A stretch of 64,000 bases of DNA from Episyrphus balteatus (Eukaryota > Arthropoda > Insecta > Diptera > Syrphidae): assembly GCF_945859705.1 (NCBI RefSeq), contig NC_079136.1:7667501-7731500 (forward strand), written 5' to 3'. Under the pieces are notes generated by a model, which saw only the letters and a program-made list of their open reading frames with translations, ran no database searches and was not told the DNA's origin. The position numbers and the translations under genes were made by a program. Position 1 is the first letter of the stretch. The number at the start of each line of letters is the position of its first letter. Below, piece by piece: positions 38,766-52,080 of the stretch.

Positions 38766-39129
38766 TAGCGACTTGATAAATACAAAAATGATTTCAATGA
38801 AAAGGTTAAATGTATTCAAAAGTGAAAACTTGTTCAACTAACGAAACTGCGACAATGAGTAATAAGATTATATTGAAATATGTATAAAAAAAATATAAAA
38901 AAAATTCCCGGAAATCTTAAGTTTTTATTATTATCCTAAGAACTTTTACAGCACATTCTTCTTGGAAAAAAAAACAAGAATAATCGGAATGTATGAATTA
39001 TAAATAAGTAAAATTGTATAGAAGCATTTAAGTCTCCGATGAATTTTAAATTGGCTTGAGAATACAGGGAACCAAAAAAACTTGCCATAAAGTTAGAAAA
39101 GAATAAAATTTGATTTTTTTAATAGATGA

Positions 39130-39475
39130 AGAGCCTGTTTCAGTATAAGTGGCAACACTTAAGCAACTGTAAAAATGTACACTGCCCTACCATTGAAAGA
39201 TGTTCTTGGAATCAATTTCATGATTTAGTAACACCAAACTGGCCAATATTGCAGACCCAGTCAGTGTTTCAAATCAGAGAAGGTTAGTAAGTGCACGCTT
39301 TTACATAGGAAGGTCACTTAAGTTTCCAATTTTAACCACTTGAGAACCATTGTACCCGTGGTCAATTAAGTAACACGCAAGTACTCGATATTGGAAAACT
39401 ATAAGTGTAACTTTCTATGTAAATATGTATGTGCACTACCTTATCCATCCTAATCCTAAGGCCGAATTCATTCTG
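39130..39475. repeat. Cluster of three dispersed-family copies, two forming an inverted pair
   Basis: A reversed copy at about 39145-39200 (GCAACACTTAAG...AATGTACACTGCCCTACCAT), a forward copy at 39278-39345 (GAGAAGGTTAGTAAGTGCAC...GGTCACTTAAGTTTCCAATT) and a reversed copy at 39380-39455 (TATTGGAAAACTATAAGTGT...GTGCACTACCTTATCCATCC). The last two face each other and could form a stem of about 60 bp with a loop of about 50. Confidence 0.65.
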
Positions 39476-42350
39476 ATGTAAACATGATGATTGGCAGTTA
39501 AGTGTTAACTAAATGTCACTAAAACCAACTTTGAAATTTGCCCTAAATTATTTTATTGAATAACAGAACAACTTTAGTTAACCAATTTAACAATCAAGAT
39601 AAGTTGATAAGACTTAAAGCAGTCATAAACAAAGTAAGATTGAAATGTTTAATCGATAAATAGGTACTATGTCAAAACAAACAGATAACAAAAAACACTA
39701 AAAGTTAAACTAAAAGAAATGGTAAATGAGCACTAAAATCAAGAGAATTGTACTGTTAGACTTAATTGTTTTGATCGTTAATTGTATTCTTCTGTCTACC
39801 TTCAAAGGGGCTAATATTTTAGCTTAATTTATTTTTCATCGAAGGCTTTTATGACAACAACTAAGATAAACTTTAAGTAGCTAAAAATTCAAGGAAAATA
39901 TATTGGCTGCGTCCCTTTGGAGGTAAAATAAACCACTCATGTTTAGAAATCTAGTACTTCCAATTACACATCCTATCTACTCAAGATTATGTGTTATATG
40001 TAGTACCTACTAGATCTACTAATCATCTTCTTATAAATAGTCTACTACCTCAAATGGAACTAAACAAAACAATTCTGAAAAAAATCTATTACATACTTTT
40101 TTTCAATAACTTTTTAGTGATTAGCAAGCGAAATCCTTCTCGACATTAGTTTTTTGACAGAAGGTGTGTTTTCTCCACTCTCGAAGTCATTGCGCGAAAA
40201 AAAAACTTGGCAGCACTACTTATTCTATGACATTTCATAATCTGCTCCCATAAAACCAGATGACGTTTCCATACAATTTATCGATAACTTCAACAATATT
40301 GAATAATAGGTATTTTGTTCTGTGCACTTAAGTGTCAAAAGTTCTTTGGGTTAGTCAAACCCAAATAGGAGTAGTTTCAAATGCAAGAAGCATGTGCGAT
40401 GTTGTTTTATTTCATCGAATTTTCCTTAGGGTTAAGAAATAAAACTTGGTATTAACTAACTCCTGTTTAACTCAGATTTAACTCAATCCTCTAGTACAAT
40501 ACCCAACTTCACTACATAAAAAAGAACACACAAAACAGATAAACACACACAAAAGTATTTCAATAACCGCAAGTAAAATAAATCAAATCGACTTACTTTT
40601 CTTATTATTTATTTATTCAGTAAATGCATCAAACAAATAACACAACTGTCAGTTATCATTTTAAAACTAGGTCATTAGTAAATCAAAAAGCAATGTGACA
40701 AAGACCACCCAATAAAAGGGCCCATTAGATACTCATATATTTTTATTTCAATAGATATAACTAAAGATTGATCATTAGAGAAAAATACTCTAATCTTTTA
40801 TAGGTTGTATACCTCTTGTATAGAGTGTATATCTTCAATGTTATAGGAGTACGACTAATGACATTTTGATCTCGATTAGATTTAGATGCGATGCCTATAT
40901 CAATGCCATGGTTAGGTATATGAAAAATTCTATAAACTAACGATTTAACTTTATACATTCATTTTTATTTTTTTTTATATTTTAAATAGATTTTTGTTCG
41001 TCTTTCGCCTGTTTTAATGCGCATGAAACGATGCGATTATATGCCATTGTCTGGCTTTCTCTGTTTTTCTTTTTTTGCTGGTGTTTATAGTTTTTAGATT
41101 TGCTTTTGATTTTGTTTTAAGTTGTTGGTTGGCTCTACATAAGTTGAGTGAATACGGTGGAATGCTTAATGAGAAAATAATTATTATTATCCTTGACACC
41201 AGAGCGAGAGAATATTTAGCTACCTAGGCGCAAATATAAACTTTGTGATTTCTCAGGTGTTGTAGGGTAAAAATAAAAATAAAAAAATTATTTTAAAGCC
41301 AACCACACTTGAACAGCTGGTGTGTATGTGAATTATGCCATCGACAGCTTATTTTTATACCAAACCTAACCAACAACAGCAACGAGATTATTTGTCACAG
41401 AAAAAAAAAAAAATTATGACAGAAAAAATGACATTGAGACGCGACTTGCTTTTGCTTTGTCTTTCTTTGGCTTAAGTTTTTTTTTTTTTAGATTTTTTAT
41501 AATTTTTTTTTTTAAATTGGTGCAACAACACTCATATAATTTGACACATAACTATAAAGCTCAAAGTTCCCTTCAACCCAAAAACAAACTATAACAATGT
41601 AATTTCTGGAGAGAATATATTTGAATGACTAAATTATAAGCTTCGCGTCTCGTGCGCCATTTTGCATGAAAATTAAATTCATTTACGGTTCACTTTGAAT
41701 GGAGAACATTTTTATGGTGGTTGAAGCCCCAATATTGCAAACTTTTTGTCTATTTAGTCTCATACTATGTATAGCAAAAAAAAAAGGGTCGGCTCCAAAA
41801 TAGAGGGAAGCAAAAGCATGTGCGCTTTATCCCGCATGTTGCTTTTATACAAAAAAAAAAGCTACTGCACTAGTAGAAGCAAAAGCAGAATAGAAAAAAA
41901 AAAAAAAGAAAAAGATATAAACTTTCCCCTATATATGTACATAAGTACTTTGTTAGATTTTCTCGTCCGGCAATTTAGAAATGTTGAGCAGTGCCGGATT
42001 CATCCAGAATTGTTTCTCAGCTTTTCAGTTTCTATATAAGCATCAAATACAGCAGGCTTAAGGAAGTTAGAAGTACTGAGTGTGTTTTGAAATGTCAAAC
42101 GTGACGTAAAACAACATTTATGTAATGTTACATTCGACTCACTATACTGAACTATTTTGTAGTTTAATTAAATCACGCCGCAGAATTTTTTACAAAAATA
42201 TTTGGTATTTTTGACATTTGCTTCTATGTTATTTCATCTTGCCAATTTTTGCTTTAGGTTATGGTGTGTTAACAATACTATTATCTAAAGTCTAAAACTA
42301 AAAAAGATGTCAAAATGCATCGGTTGAGTTGTAGATCAACTTTTCAAATA
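39476..42350. other. Non-coding stretch
   Basis: No supported gene or new repeat. Frames such as 40761-40958 minus and 41767-42039 plus show no recognised domain. Confidence 0.45.
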
Positions 42351-42354
42351 AAAA

Positions 42355-44160
42355 TATACGTCACAAAAAGATCTTATGTCAAGAGGTGATGCAGTCCAGT
42401 GGTGGGAAGGTAGTGTTGTGAGGTGTTAAAAAGCACCGTTTAGGCTACGTTTCTACCAATCAGAAATTCCATATTTTCAACAAATTAGTTTGGGAAATCT
42501 TGTAAAATGTTGATTATAAAATAAAGTTAGGGAAACGCCAAATGCTCAGTTCGCAAGTCTCTTTTATTATACAAAAAGATCTGTTATGAAAAACTAATGC
42601 AGTGCAAATAAGGTAGTGTTTTAAGTCATATAAAAAAATGCATCTGGGTATGATGCACATTTCTTGACATTTATAAATTCAGCCAACAAGAGTTGGTATG
42701 ACGTATGAGCGACTCATTGTGTTAATTTTCAAGAAAATGACGCGTGACTCTGTGGGCCGCAATTAAATGACCAAAATAAAATAAGTGAAGTGATTAATTT
42801 TTTTTTTTTTACTTTTTAGCTCTTTTCATTTCCGTTTAGTCAAAGAGCACATATCACTAATAAATGTAAGCAAAATTCTTAAACTATATTCTCTATGTTT
42901 AGCCATAAATTTACATGAATATGAACAAGTTTTTTTGAGGAACGTTTCTTTGTACAAACAAAATTGTTACATTCTTGAAAGTATGTGATCGGAAGTAAAC
43001 CACAAACAATGAAATTGAAATGGTGAATTTAAGGGTAAAGTTACATAGTAGATGTGGGTCACTAACACATACTACTTATCTACTACAAAAATTGTTTGTG
43101 GATGTTAGGTTGAATTATTCAAACTGTTATTCTTAGGACAAAGAAGTTATAATAGGTAATAGTTATAAAATCATTTTGCAATATTGAAACCATGTTTTCG
43201 TGAAAATTATGTTAATTGAAGTACATTTTATTCAAAAATGCTATAAAGCCAATCTGTGCCTCTGTTCTGTCGGAAAGTAGTAGATAAACACTTTCCTCAT
43301 TGTTACTAAGTTACAGAATGTAGTCACTGATTTTTAAGCTAATTTTTGTATGGATGTTCCATAGTTTCAAACCGTTCCGAAGCATTTATCCTTACTCATT
43401 AAAAAACCATAATTTGTCATTAATTGAATCAAACTGTCATATTTTTAAAATTGTAACGCAATCAGCTACATTATATTTACCTCAAAGGATTATTCATTTT
43501 ATTTTCACAAATTATTTAAGGAGGTACATATTTCTCTTTACCCAGGCAAATCTGATTCAGGTCAGTAACATAGGGTTTCGTTTTGTGATTCCACCATTCA
43601 GGTGAATGAACACATCCTATAAAAATTTTAACTTCATTAGCCGCGTTCCTTTCCATGTGGATAACTACTTATGAGTAAATGATCTAGTACATTTACTACA
43701 TTCTAATTATTGACAAGACATAAAGCATTAATTAGTAGCATAGATTTTACTATCGATAAACAGTTGCAATTCATGTTACTTCATTTGGCATTAACATAAC
43801 GTTCAGTCGATGGACAGGACAATGAAAAGGTGCAGTGAAATGGGAAAGGAATTGGAATATGTCATTCATGTAATTACCAATATAAGGCTCAAAGTGGAGT
43901 ATAGATGGTATTTAAAAACACTTCCCATATAAATATGTGAACTGTTTTACTGTCATTAAACGGTTGGGACTTTTAACTTTGAAATTGGTCCTTAGAGTTC
44001 AAAATCTAAACAAAAAATTGTAGAATTGAAGATTGTAAATCCAAAATTTCACAAACTTCCTAAGGTGCAAAAGCTGATGCTTTGCAGGCAAGGTAGTGTT
44101 TTCAAAATATACAAAAAAAAAGCAGTGATGTGTTTATAAATTCAACCCAATTATGATTAT
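42355..44160. repeat. Four dispersed-family copies, partly with a distinct 3' end
   Basis: Forward copies near 42390-42450 (GATGCAGTCCAGTGGTGGGA then AGGTAGTGTT), 42560-42690 (TAATGCAGTGCAAATAAGGT then AGTGTTTT) and 44060-44150 (GCTGATGCTTTGCAGGCAAG then GTAGTGTTTT), plus a reversed copy at about 43915-43965 (AACACTTCCCATATAAATAT then GTGAACTGTTTTACTGTCAT). The copies at 42.6 and 44.1 kb also share TTTATAAATTCARCC downstream, so they may be a subfamily. Confidence 0.55.
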
Positions 44161-47100
44161 TTTTGAGTTATGAAACTATGTATGAAATTTATGAGGTTAT
44201 TAACACATTTGTTCTTGTTTTGATTGAAATTCAATTTCCATTAAACTACTTGACAGTAGAATAAGAATAAATTCCATTATTAATTTGGATTGTGTTTAAT
44301 CTTTGTGATATAAAGGCATGTATTTATTTATATGTAGTTGCAATGCATTATTGAAATTTTGATTTTCGATCTTAAGGCCATGAAGAAACCAATACTGGTT
44401 ATGATGAGTATATTAAAATGAAGGTTATGAGAATGATTAACAGAATGACTATGATGAAAATCACTTTAATCATTTCACTGATTGGGGGAAATACATACAT
44501 GTGACGCCACTAGTCCTCGGAGTCTGAATTAAATGTAAAATATTGGCCCTTTTTTACCCTTTTTTAATTTGTTTAAAAAAAGGTGTTCAAGCCATTAAAA
44601 AATGAAAGATCAATTTTCTATCTAAAAATTGTTAACTTTTAATTCAAATTCTGACCACCAGTAGCACATTTCAGCTTTACCAATCCACAATTGAATTTGA
44701 TTTGATTAACATGGAAAATAGAGCACATATCGCTTCACTAAAAGTGTTGGATTGTCTCTTTGGTCTCATCTGTCAGTTTTGGTTTAACTGATCAATTCTA
44801 ACCTCAAATATCTACCAATAACAGCAACTTGTCAATGGCAGCTTGTTTATCTAGCTTGTTTAAAACCACTTCACGAAATTGTTTCAATGATAAAGTTCAG
44901 TGGTTAGCTATATATTATGTAACTGGACAAATAGTGAAGAGGCGCTTTAATTGACATTCGCTCTAAGGGTGGGTGTGTTTGATGCTTCGCGGTTTTTTAT
45001 GTATCTTATTGCATTTTTGACAAAATTGCATTCGATTCTCTAGGATCTGGACCATAGGTTAGGTTAGGTGATTTAATCATTCAATCATGTTCAAAAGCGA
45101 TTACAAAGCTTTACTTGGTCGATGAAATAAAATTTGTCAAGAAATCTACCACAAAATAAGAAAATAACAAGAAAATAGCTCCTATAAAAACCGGAAATAG
45201 ACCTCCTCCTCCATCAGGAAAAGAAAAACCCAAAAATGACTTCTTCCCTCCCCAAAATACCTCACTCCGTCCCTGAATATAAAAAAAAAAAAAAAAAAAC
45301 ACAAACTCTCATGTGATATCTAGTATCATCTGTATTGTGTATCTGAAACTCTCAAACTCAAACTACATAGACCTGACAAACTTCTACAACAGAGCGAGTT
45401 TTTCGGTTTAAAAGATTTTGAATTGAAAAAAAAAAAGGTAGTAGATATGAACGAAGGGTGTATAAAATAGTAGAGAAGAGTATAAGATATAGTTAAAGAT
45501 ATACCTTATAATTATTATTATGTCGTCGTGTTGTATAGAGTCTCTTTCTTTCTTTCCTTCTCACAAACATAAATATAGGTCAATACCAGGAAATTGATGC
45601 GCATGCCCTCTTTTTTTTTATAATATTACCAGTATAGTTATTATGCAACCGACAAATATTCTTCTTCCTTTTTAGCAATATTATTTTTTTTTTTTTTTGT
45701 TATTTTTTTTAGAAATGAAAAAAATATATTTTTATATAGTAAAATATGCAATATAATAAAAACTAAATAAAATATATAGAAAAAGCTTAAGTTTAAATAA
45801 AAAAATAAAAATCAAAAAAAAGCAATGACAATGAAAATGATAAAAAAATAAAAACTTAAAATTAAAAAAAAAAAACGTGGTTTTAATGAGAATAATGATG
45901 TTGATGATGGAGTTGATGATAAAGATGTTGATGAAGATTAGGAAATATATATTGGTTATTAAAGGTTGATAATAGAGGTAAGTATATTTGATAAAATTTA
46001 TAACGGTTTTTTATAAGTTGTGTTGTATAAAGAAGATTTTATACATATGTTTGAAGCATGTTTTTTGTTTGTTTTGTTTATGTTTTTGTTATACACGAAA
46101 CGTTTTTTAGTCAATTTTCATTTTTTTAATGAGATGAAAATACAAATTATGATGAATTAATGTTGTGATAGTTAATGTTTTGCAGGATGATGATTTTTAG
46201 AATGAAAATATATTGTTTTTGAAAATATATAGTTATAATGAAGCTTTTGCTGTGTGTGGTGATGTTTTATAAAGGTTTTGTTTGAAGACAAGTTTTGAAG
46301 TATAGAAGAAGAAATTTGAAAAACAGAAACAAAAAAAAAATTTTAAGTAGTAATCACCTTTTTGCGATATTGTGTGTATATTAAACATAAATTGCACTAT
46401 TTAATCCATTTATTCTTGTATGTTTTAAATATTTTTTTCTTTGATTTTTGTTTGATTCGATCTTGATTTTTTAGATTTTTTTGTATTTTATTTATTTGTG
46501 ATGGTATTTATAGGTACTCTGTATTACGCTTTACATAGTAATTTCTTCTTTAATATACACCTGGAAAAACAGAGAATAGAATTTTTTGTTTTTGATTCCT
46601 TGTTTGAAGTTGTTGATGTTTTTTTTTTTTAATAAAATTTTTCGTTGAATTAAAAAATTAATTAAAAAAAAAAAAAAAATTTTTATAAATTTTTTTTTAA
46701 TTTAATTTTTTTTTTTTTTTTATTTTGTTGATTTTGTAATCTTAATGTCACACTCAAAAAAAAATACTGCTACACTTCTAGCTACGAAGCTTATATGAAT
46801 GCGTACTAGGTATGTGTCTCGGAATTTTCTTCACAAGTGTCTTCTTCTGTGTTCTCAAAAAAAAAAAAATACAAATTCAATTCAATTCTCAAAAAAAAAA
46901 AAAAAAAAACACCCGATAGAATACGAACTTAGTAGCAGTGTTGAACTATTTTCGAAAAGAGAACCATTTGTAGGGCACTAGGCTTCTTCAACATCATAGC
47001 ATTACACACTATACAAATGCACACACCACACAGTAGCTCACTTTATATCATTATGTATCTAGATACATTCATATACTTTATTTTTTTTTGTTTCGTTGCT

Positions 47101-48800
47101 TTTTTTTTTGAGATAGTATATGCGTTCGTGGTTGACACTGAGAATAAATTTAATTAGAGCCAACTGAAAAAAAAAACTTTTCTTTTTCTTTGATTTTTTT
47201 TTGTATTTCTGTTTGTTAATTTAAATTTAAACAAAATAATTTATCATCAAAAAAAAATAATTAAAAAAAAAAAAGAGTTAAGAGGTATGCGAGCGAGAAG
47301 ACGACGAATAAAAAAAATTATTAAACACTCTGCGACGATTTAGACGTAGATACTCTCAATCTCAATCAAAAAAAAAAAAAATGTGTGTATGTAAAAGATA
47401 CTTTTTTTCGTTATTATTTTCTTTTCAGATAGAATGATACACACAATAAAAATGATATTGTTCTCATATATTTTTTTTTTATTTATTCATTCAATTGATT
47501 TATTTTTTTCGTTTTTTTTTTTAACTTTTAAATTAGATAGGCAGGTAGGTATTTCGTTTTTTTTTTTTTTGTATTTTTTTGTTATTAAATCCGAAGAGTT
47601 TATATAACCAACAGCATCATTATTCTCGGAGAAACACACATAATTTGTTGTTAAAGAGTTATAATTTTAAGTAAATAAATAATTTTTGTTCAACAATTAT
47701 AAAATCGAAAGAACAACAACAATTTATATAAAAAAAAAAATAATCAAATATAAATTAAAATAAAATTTTGTATATTGTATATATTACTAGTATCTGTGGT
47801 GATGACAATTTTATTATTTTTTTTTTTTTTGTTCAATGCAGAGAGAAAATTCTACTTTAATATGAAGTCGAATCGGAAAACTGACTGAATATGCTTGGAG
47901 TTGGACACTGCACGAAAGTGATGTGATGTTTGCAAAAGCAGCAGAAACTAACGAAACCTATACTCAATTTTTGAGATATCTTTTTTTTTTTTTTTTGTAT
48001 TCATACATCACATAGATACTCTTTTTTTTATTCTCTCTCACTGATACATCTAAATATAAATTATACACATACACAATGAAGTGGAATTTTGTGTTTTCTA
48101 TTATAAATTTACTGATTATGGGGGTTAAGATGAGACAGGGGTAAGAAGACAAGTGAGATTCATTAGAATTTTATACTTGTTTTCATGAGTTGAATTGTGG
48201 TGGAATTGAAAAGAGTGTTGGGATAGTAGTTCGCATGCTCGTTGGTGGTTTGCTCATCTCGGGGCCGGGATATACTTAACTTATTATCGAGTATTTTGTA
48301 TCTGTGAGAGAGAGATTGTTTTGTTATTTCTTCTTTCTTTAGTCTTCTTATGGGGTTTTTCTGAATTAGTCTTATTGGGAATGTTGGAGAGAATGAAAAT
48401 GAAAAATGAAATGGAATTTTAAGTTTTTTTTAAGTATTTGTGGGAGAGAGATTAGTTTGTATTGGTAATGCATATAGAAGTGGGAAATAATAATTTGAAT
48501 TTGGCACAAATTCGAAATACTCTTTTTTTCCGTAATCAGATGGAGAGATCGTGAGATGAGTATTTTTCTCTCTTTTAATGTGACGAAATTTAACGTTGAC
48601 ATTCTCTTAAAAGAAAAACCACAACTTGGAGAAACACAAGGAAAACGGGTGGTTTTTCTAGTTGGGTTTTGTGTCACATGGTTACCAATCTTAGTTATAG
48701 CATTCATAAGTACAAGGGAATTCAATTTGAAAACGATGAAAAAATCTTCAGGGAAAATGTACTTTTACTGGGGATAAAATCAGATTTTATCCAAAATATT
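44161..48800. other. Very AT-rich non-coding stretch
   Basis: No supported gene. 45600-47800 is extreme in A and T runs, with TTG/GAT triplet-like tracts near 45895-45945. The 117-codon minus frame at 48372-48725 has no recognised domain. A small CpG-containing patch at 47280-47350 (GCGAGCGAGAAGACGACG) could be promoter or 5' UTR sequence, but no convincing core promoter pair is seen. Confidence 0.45.
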
Positions 48801-48814
48801 CAAGTGTTTTATTG

Positions 48815-49450
48815 AATGTCACACCCGTAACGAGTTTTTGTCTTATCCCAAATAGGTTCAAAGCAAGATATTAATGGCAGCTTTTCATTGTTTTATTTCT
48901 AGTTTTGTTACACCCGGAACAATTTTTTTCTAATGTTGTTGTTACACCCGTAACGCATCTTATATGTATAAAGTATATTTTCAATATTTTACACGTTACG
49001 TGTTACTAAAATGAACACTATGCATTTATTACTCAAGTTTAATATTCCAAATATTGGATAGTGGCTGATTAATTCATTAAATTTTAAGTATCGTCACACC
49101 CGTAACGATAGAAACGCCCATATAACTTTTGAAAGGTGAATGTTATCAAAAAGGATTTTAGGTTAAATTTGTAAATCATTTTTGATTAAAATTATTGACT
49201 TCATGGAAAAGATTTTTTTTTTTTTTTCAATTAAAAGTGCCTTCGCGTGCAAAATGCGTTTCACCCAGGAACTATAGTGGGCTCATCAGTTAGGTGCTGC
49301 CATCTCGCTTGTCGTGATTTCACTTACGATTAAATGACGGAAAAAGCTCTTTATGTTCAGCTTAAGGTTATAAATATTTCATTTCATACGCCTAACTCCT
49401 GAAAGTTACTGCCCAAAAAGATACGGGTGTGTCAGAAAAGTGAAAACTCT
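48815..49450. mobile_element. Candidate TIR element built on CACACCCGTAACG repeats
   Basis: TGTCACACCCGTAACG at 48818 and, inverted, GATACGGGTGTGTCA ending near 49435 face each other about 620 bp apart and could be terminal inverted repeats. Between them are further direct copies: GTTACACCCGGAAC (about 48908), GTTACACCCGTAACG (about 48950), CGTCACACCCGTAACG (about 49093) and the degenerate TTTCACCCAGGAAC (about 49260). No coding region. No target duplication identified. Confidence 0.5.
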
Positions 49451-51890
49451 GATGTTTGAAACGCTGGTTGTTCCCTCTCCAAGAAAAAACGCCATTGACA
49501 TCAACTAATACTAATTTTTGTACTCCTGACTAGCTCTTATTTTTCCTGGACTATCTGGATTAATGCTTACTGCTTCCAATACATAATGTATACCATGGAG
49601 TGCTTGTTCTTATCTCTTATCCATTGAATTGCTCGAAGTCTATCTATTCTATCCTATGAGATTCAAGTCCTACTCTGAAAACATTAGTGAAACCATTTGT
49701 ATTTAGAATAGTACACAGAGAAAAAGGCCGCCTAATATTAAATTATTAAGCGGATTTGTTAAGATGAAAAATATAAAAAATAAAAATATAAAATATATAT
49801 GTATATGTATAAGTTATTATTGAACTAGAACTAAATAATACAGTAGTGAGATATTCAAAGTTTAACATTAGATACTCCACTAATAAAGCAATAATTGCTT
49901 TGAATGATGCCTTTGATAAAAACGGTGTCGAAATTTCTAGAAGAGAATCTTCTTTTTCCGCCAAATTCGACGATGGCTTTATTTGCGTCCTTTGAAAAAT
50001 ATCAATTAGTTCTTTCTATTGATTGATAGGTATTTACACAATCAACACTTTCTTTTTCAAAAGATTTAAAAAACAGTACATTCAACATTCAAGTACCACT
50101 TAGGTAATACCAAATCTTAAGTAACAAAATTAAAAAACAAACCGCCCGCATAAATCAAGATACAAAAAAAAAATACATAATGCATTCACAAAAATTCAAA
50201 AGAAGTAGGTATTTTCACTCTCAGCAGCATATCACATGATTAGCAGATAATATTCGTTAGGTCTTGGTAACGAGCGGTCCTTGCTTTGTAATATCCCCTA
50301 TGTCAATGGTAATTTCCAAATTACAGATAACAACAATAATAATAATAATAAATCTATGACAATTCAAGTTGAAGTCGAAGTTATGATTTGAAAATTTGTT
50401 ATTTCTCTTCGACATATGAATTAGTTTTGCCTCATTGAAGATAAAACAAACAGAAACACATTATAGCAGGATACAAACATAGATACGTGTAAGACACTGA
50501 TATAAAATAGAAAAATAAAACTCAAGATGTGATAAGATTTGAGAGCGATATGCGGTGCTTTGTTTATTCTGTGAAAGATAACAATGACACAATCAAAATA
50601 TTTTAGATAACAAACAAAGGCACTCCCTTAATTCTATTTAGACGAAATTTGTAAAACATAAAGTAGGTACGGTACATATGTAGCTACTAATATATAGGTA
50701 CAATAATAAAATGAAAAAAACTCTAAACTATAATGAGTATTCAGTAAAATTCAAAAAAATTTTATTTTAATTTTATTTAAAAAAATGACGTCATTCTAAA
50801 TTGCATCAAAATTCGAAATTACAACTGCATAGAAACGGATTTTCTTATCTTCTTGATCGAACACAAAATCAAGCAAAACTATTCTGATAATTGTATTTAC
50901 AGCTGCTTTTCCATTACTACTTAACACAGAGTGTTATAGAATAGTTTTCTTTTTTTTTTAATCCTGAAACTTCTCTTACAAAACAACACAGAAAAAAAAT
51001 AGGAAATATATCAATAATGGAATAAATAAGACGATCACTAGAAAAAAACACGCATTAACTCTAATTTCCAGAACAACACCAGCATGAAAGCAAACAATTT
51101 TAATTAGTTTACCTCTAATTAGTATTAAACTGTCAACTTTTCTATCAGTTGTTGTCTATTGGTGCACTTATTTAAAAGCTTCGTATTGTATATTAATTTA
51201 GAATCACGTGAATGGTAAAATAAAAGGTATAACAAATAAAAACATGAGTTGATAAATTGTTTTAGGTATTGATTTCTTCTAACAAAATAATTTTCACTAA
51301 AAAAAAAAAACAAACATCTTTTTCGAAAATTTAAATCTCATTTAAATCGTTTGAGTTTATCGAAGGTACACGCAGTTCAATATAATATGAAGTACAAATG
51401 TTTAGAATAAATTTATGCACTTATTCTAAGATGTTTTAAAGATGTTTTATAAAAAGTTAATCTAATATTGATCGGTTTAAATTAGGCTCTAAGACCCTTT
51501 ATTCTACCTATCAAAATATTTGAAATATAGCTACAATTTCAATTCACTACAGTGAAACTATCATAGTTTTCAAAAGATAATAATTGTAGGAAGATTTTAG
51601 CAAATGTATTAAAAACCATCCTCAATAACAAAGAGAACATTTTTCAGAAAAGGATTATCTCCTTTTTTTGTTTCATAATTTAACTTTAATGATGATAAAT
51701 TTTCATTGAGAGACACAAGAAAATTGCATTTTAATATACAATACACGAAGGAAGGCTGGACTTGTTGGTAAATTAATTTAAGAAACATTAAGAAAGGAAT
51801 TCATAGTCATTACTCAAGCGAAGATTTTTTTCAACTTAAGCATTTAAAGCAGAAATAGAAATATTTTCTTTTTTTTTTCGAATTAAGTAA
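49451..51890. other. Non-coding AT-rich stretch
   Basis: No supported gene. TA-rich microsatellite-like tract at 49770-49815 and an AAT tract at 50333-50350. Confidence 0.45.
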
Positions 51891-51894
51891 TTTT

Positions 51895-52080
51895 TTTTTT
51901 AAATTTGAACCTCCTGACTAAACGGGTGAGGAATAGACTACCAAGCCCCTCCTCCCCCTCTTCACCCATACGATTTTTTTGTTTCGATCCAACCTACACA
52001 CTCTAGCTTTTTGGCACATTTTTCCTGAAACACATTTTCTGGTGCAAATTTGCATAGTTATTTTAAAATTTTTTTTTTTC
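51895..52080 (+). repeat. Diverged relative of the 14.8-16.3 kb foldback arm
   Basis: CCTCCTGACTAAACGGG at about 51911-51927, followed by a CCCCTCCTCCCCCT tract and CCCATA, parallels the right arm of the palindrome at 15985-16035 (same CCTCCTGACTAAACGGG, then CCCCTCTCCCATA). Farther right, GTGCAAATTTGCATAGTTATT resembles the arm's TGCATGT region. It is only a partial match, suggesting an older fragment of the same family. Confidence 0.5.

Noticed and set aside
17400..44000. Frequent TGTCAAA/TTTGACA hexamer-like words
   Set aside because: Striking by eye, but I cannot judge enrichment without counting against the base composition; part of the excess probably comes from the dispersed repeats.
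47100..47350. Initiator-like CTCAGTG and CpG patch on the minus strand
   Set aside because: No TATA box or convincing downstream element at the right spacing, and no exon to connect it with.
48372..48725. 117-codon minus-strand open frame
   Set aside because: No recognisable domain; composition as expected of AT-rich DNA. Kept out of the gene list for lack of support.
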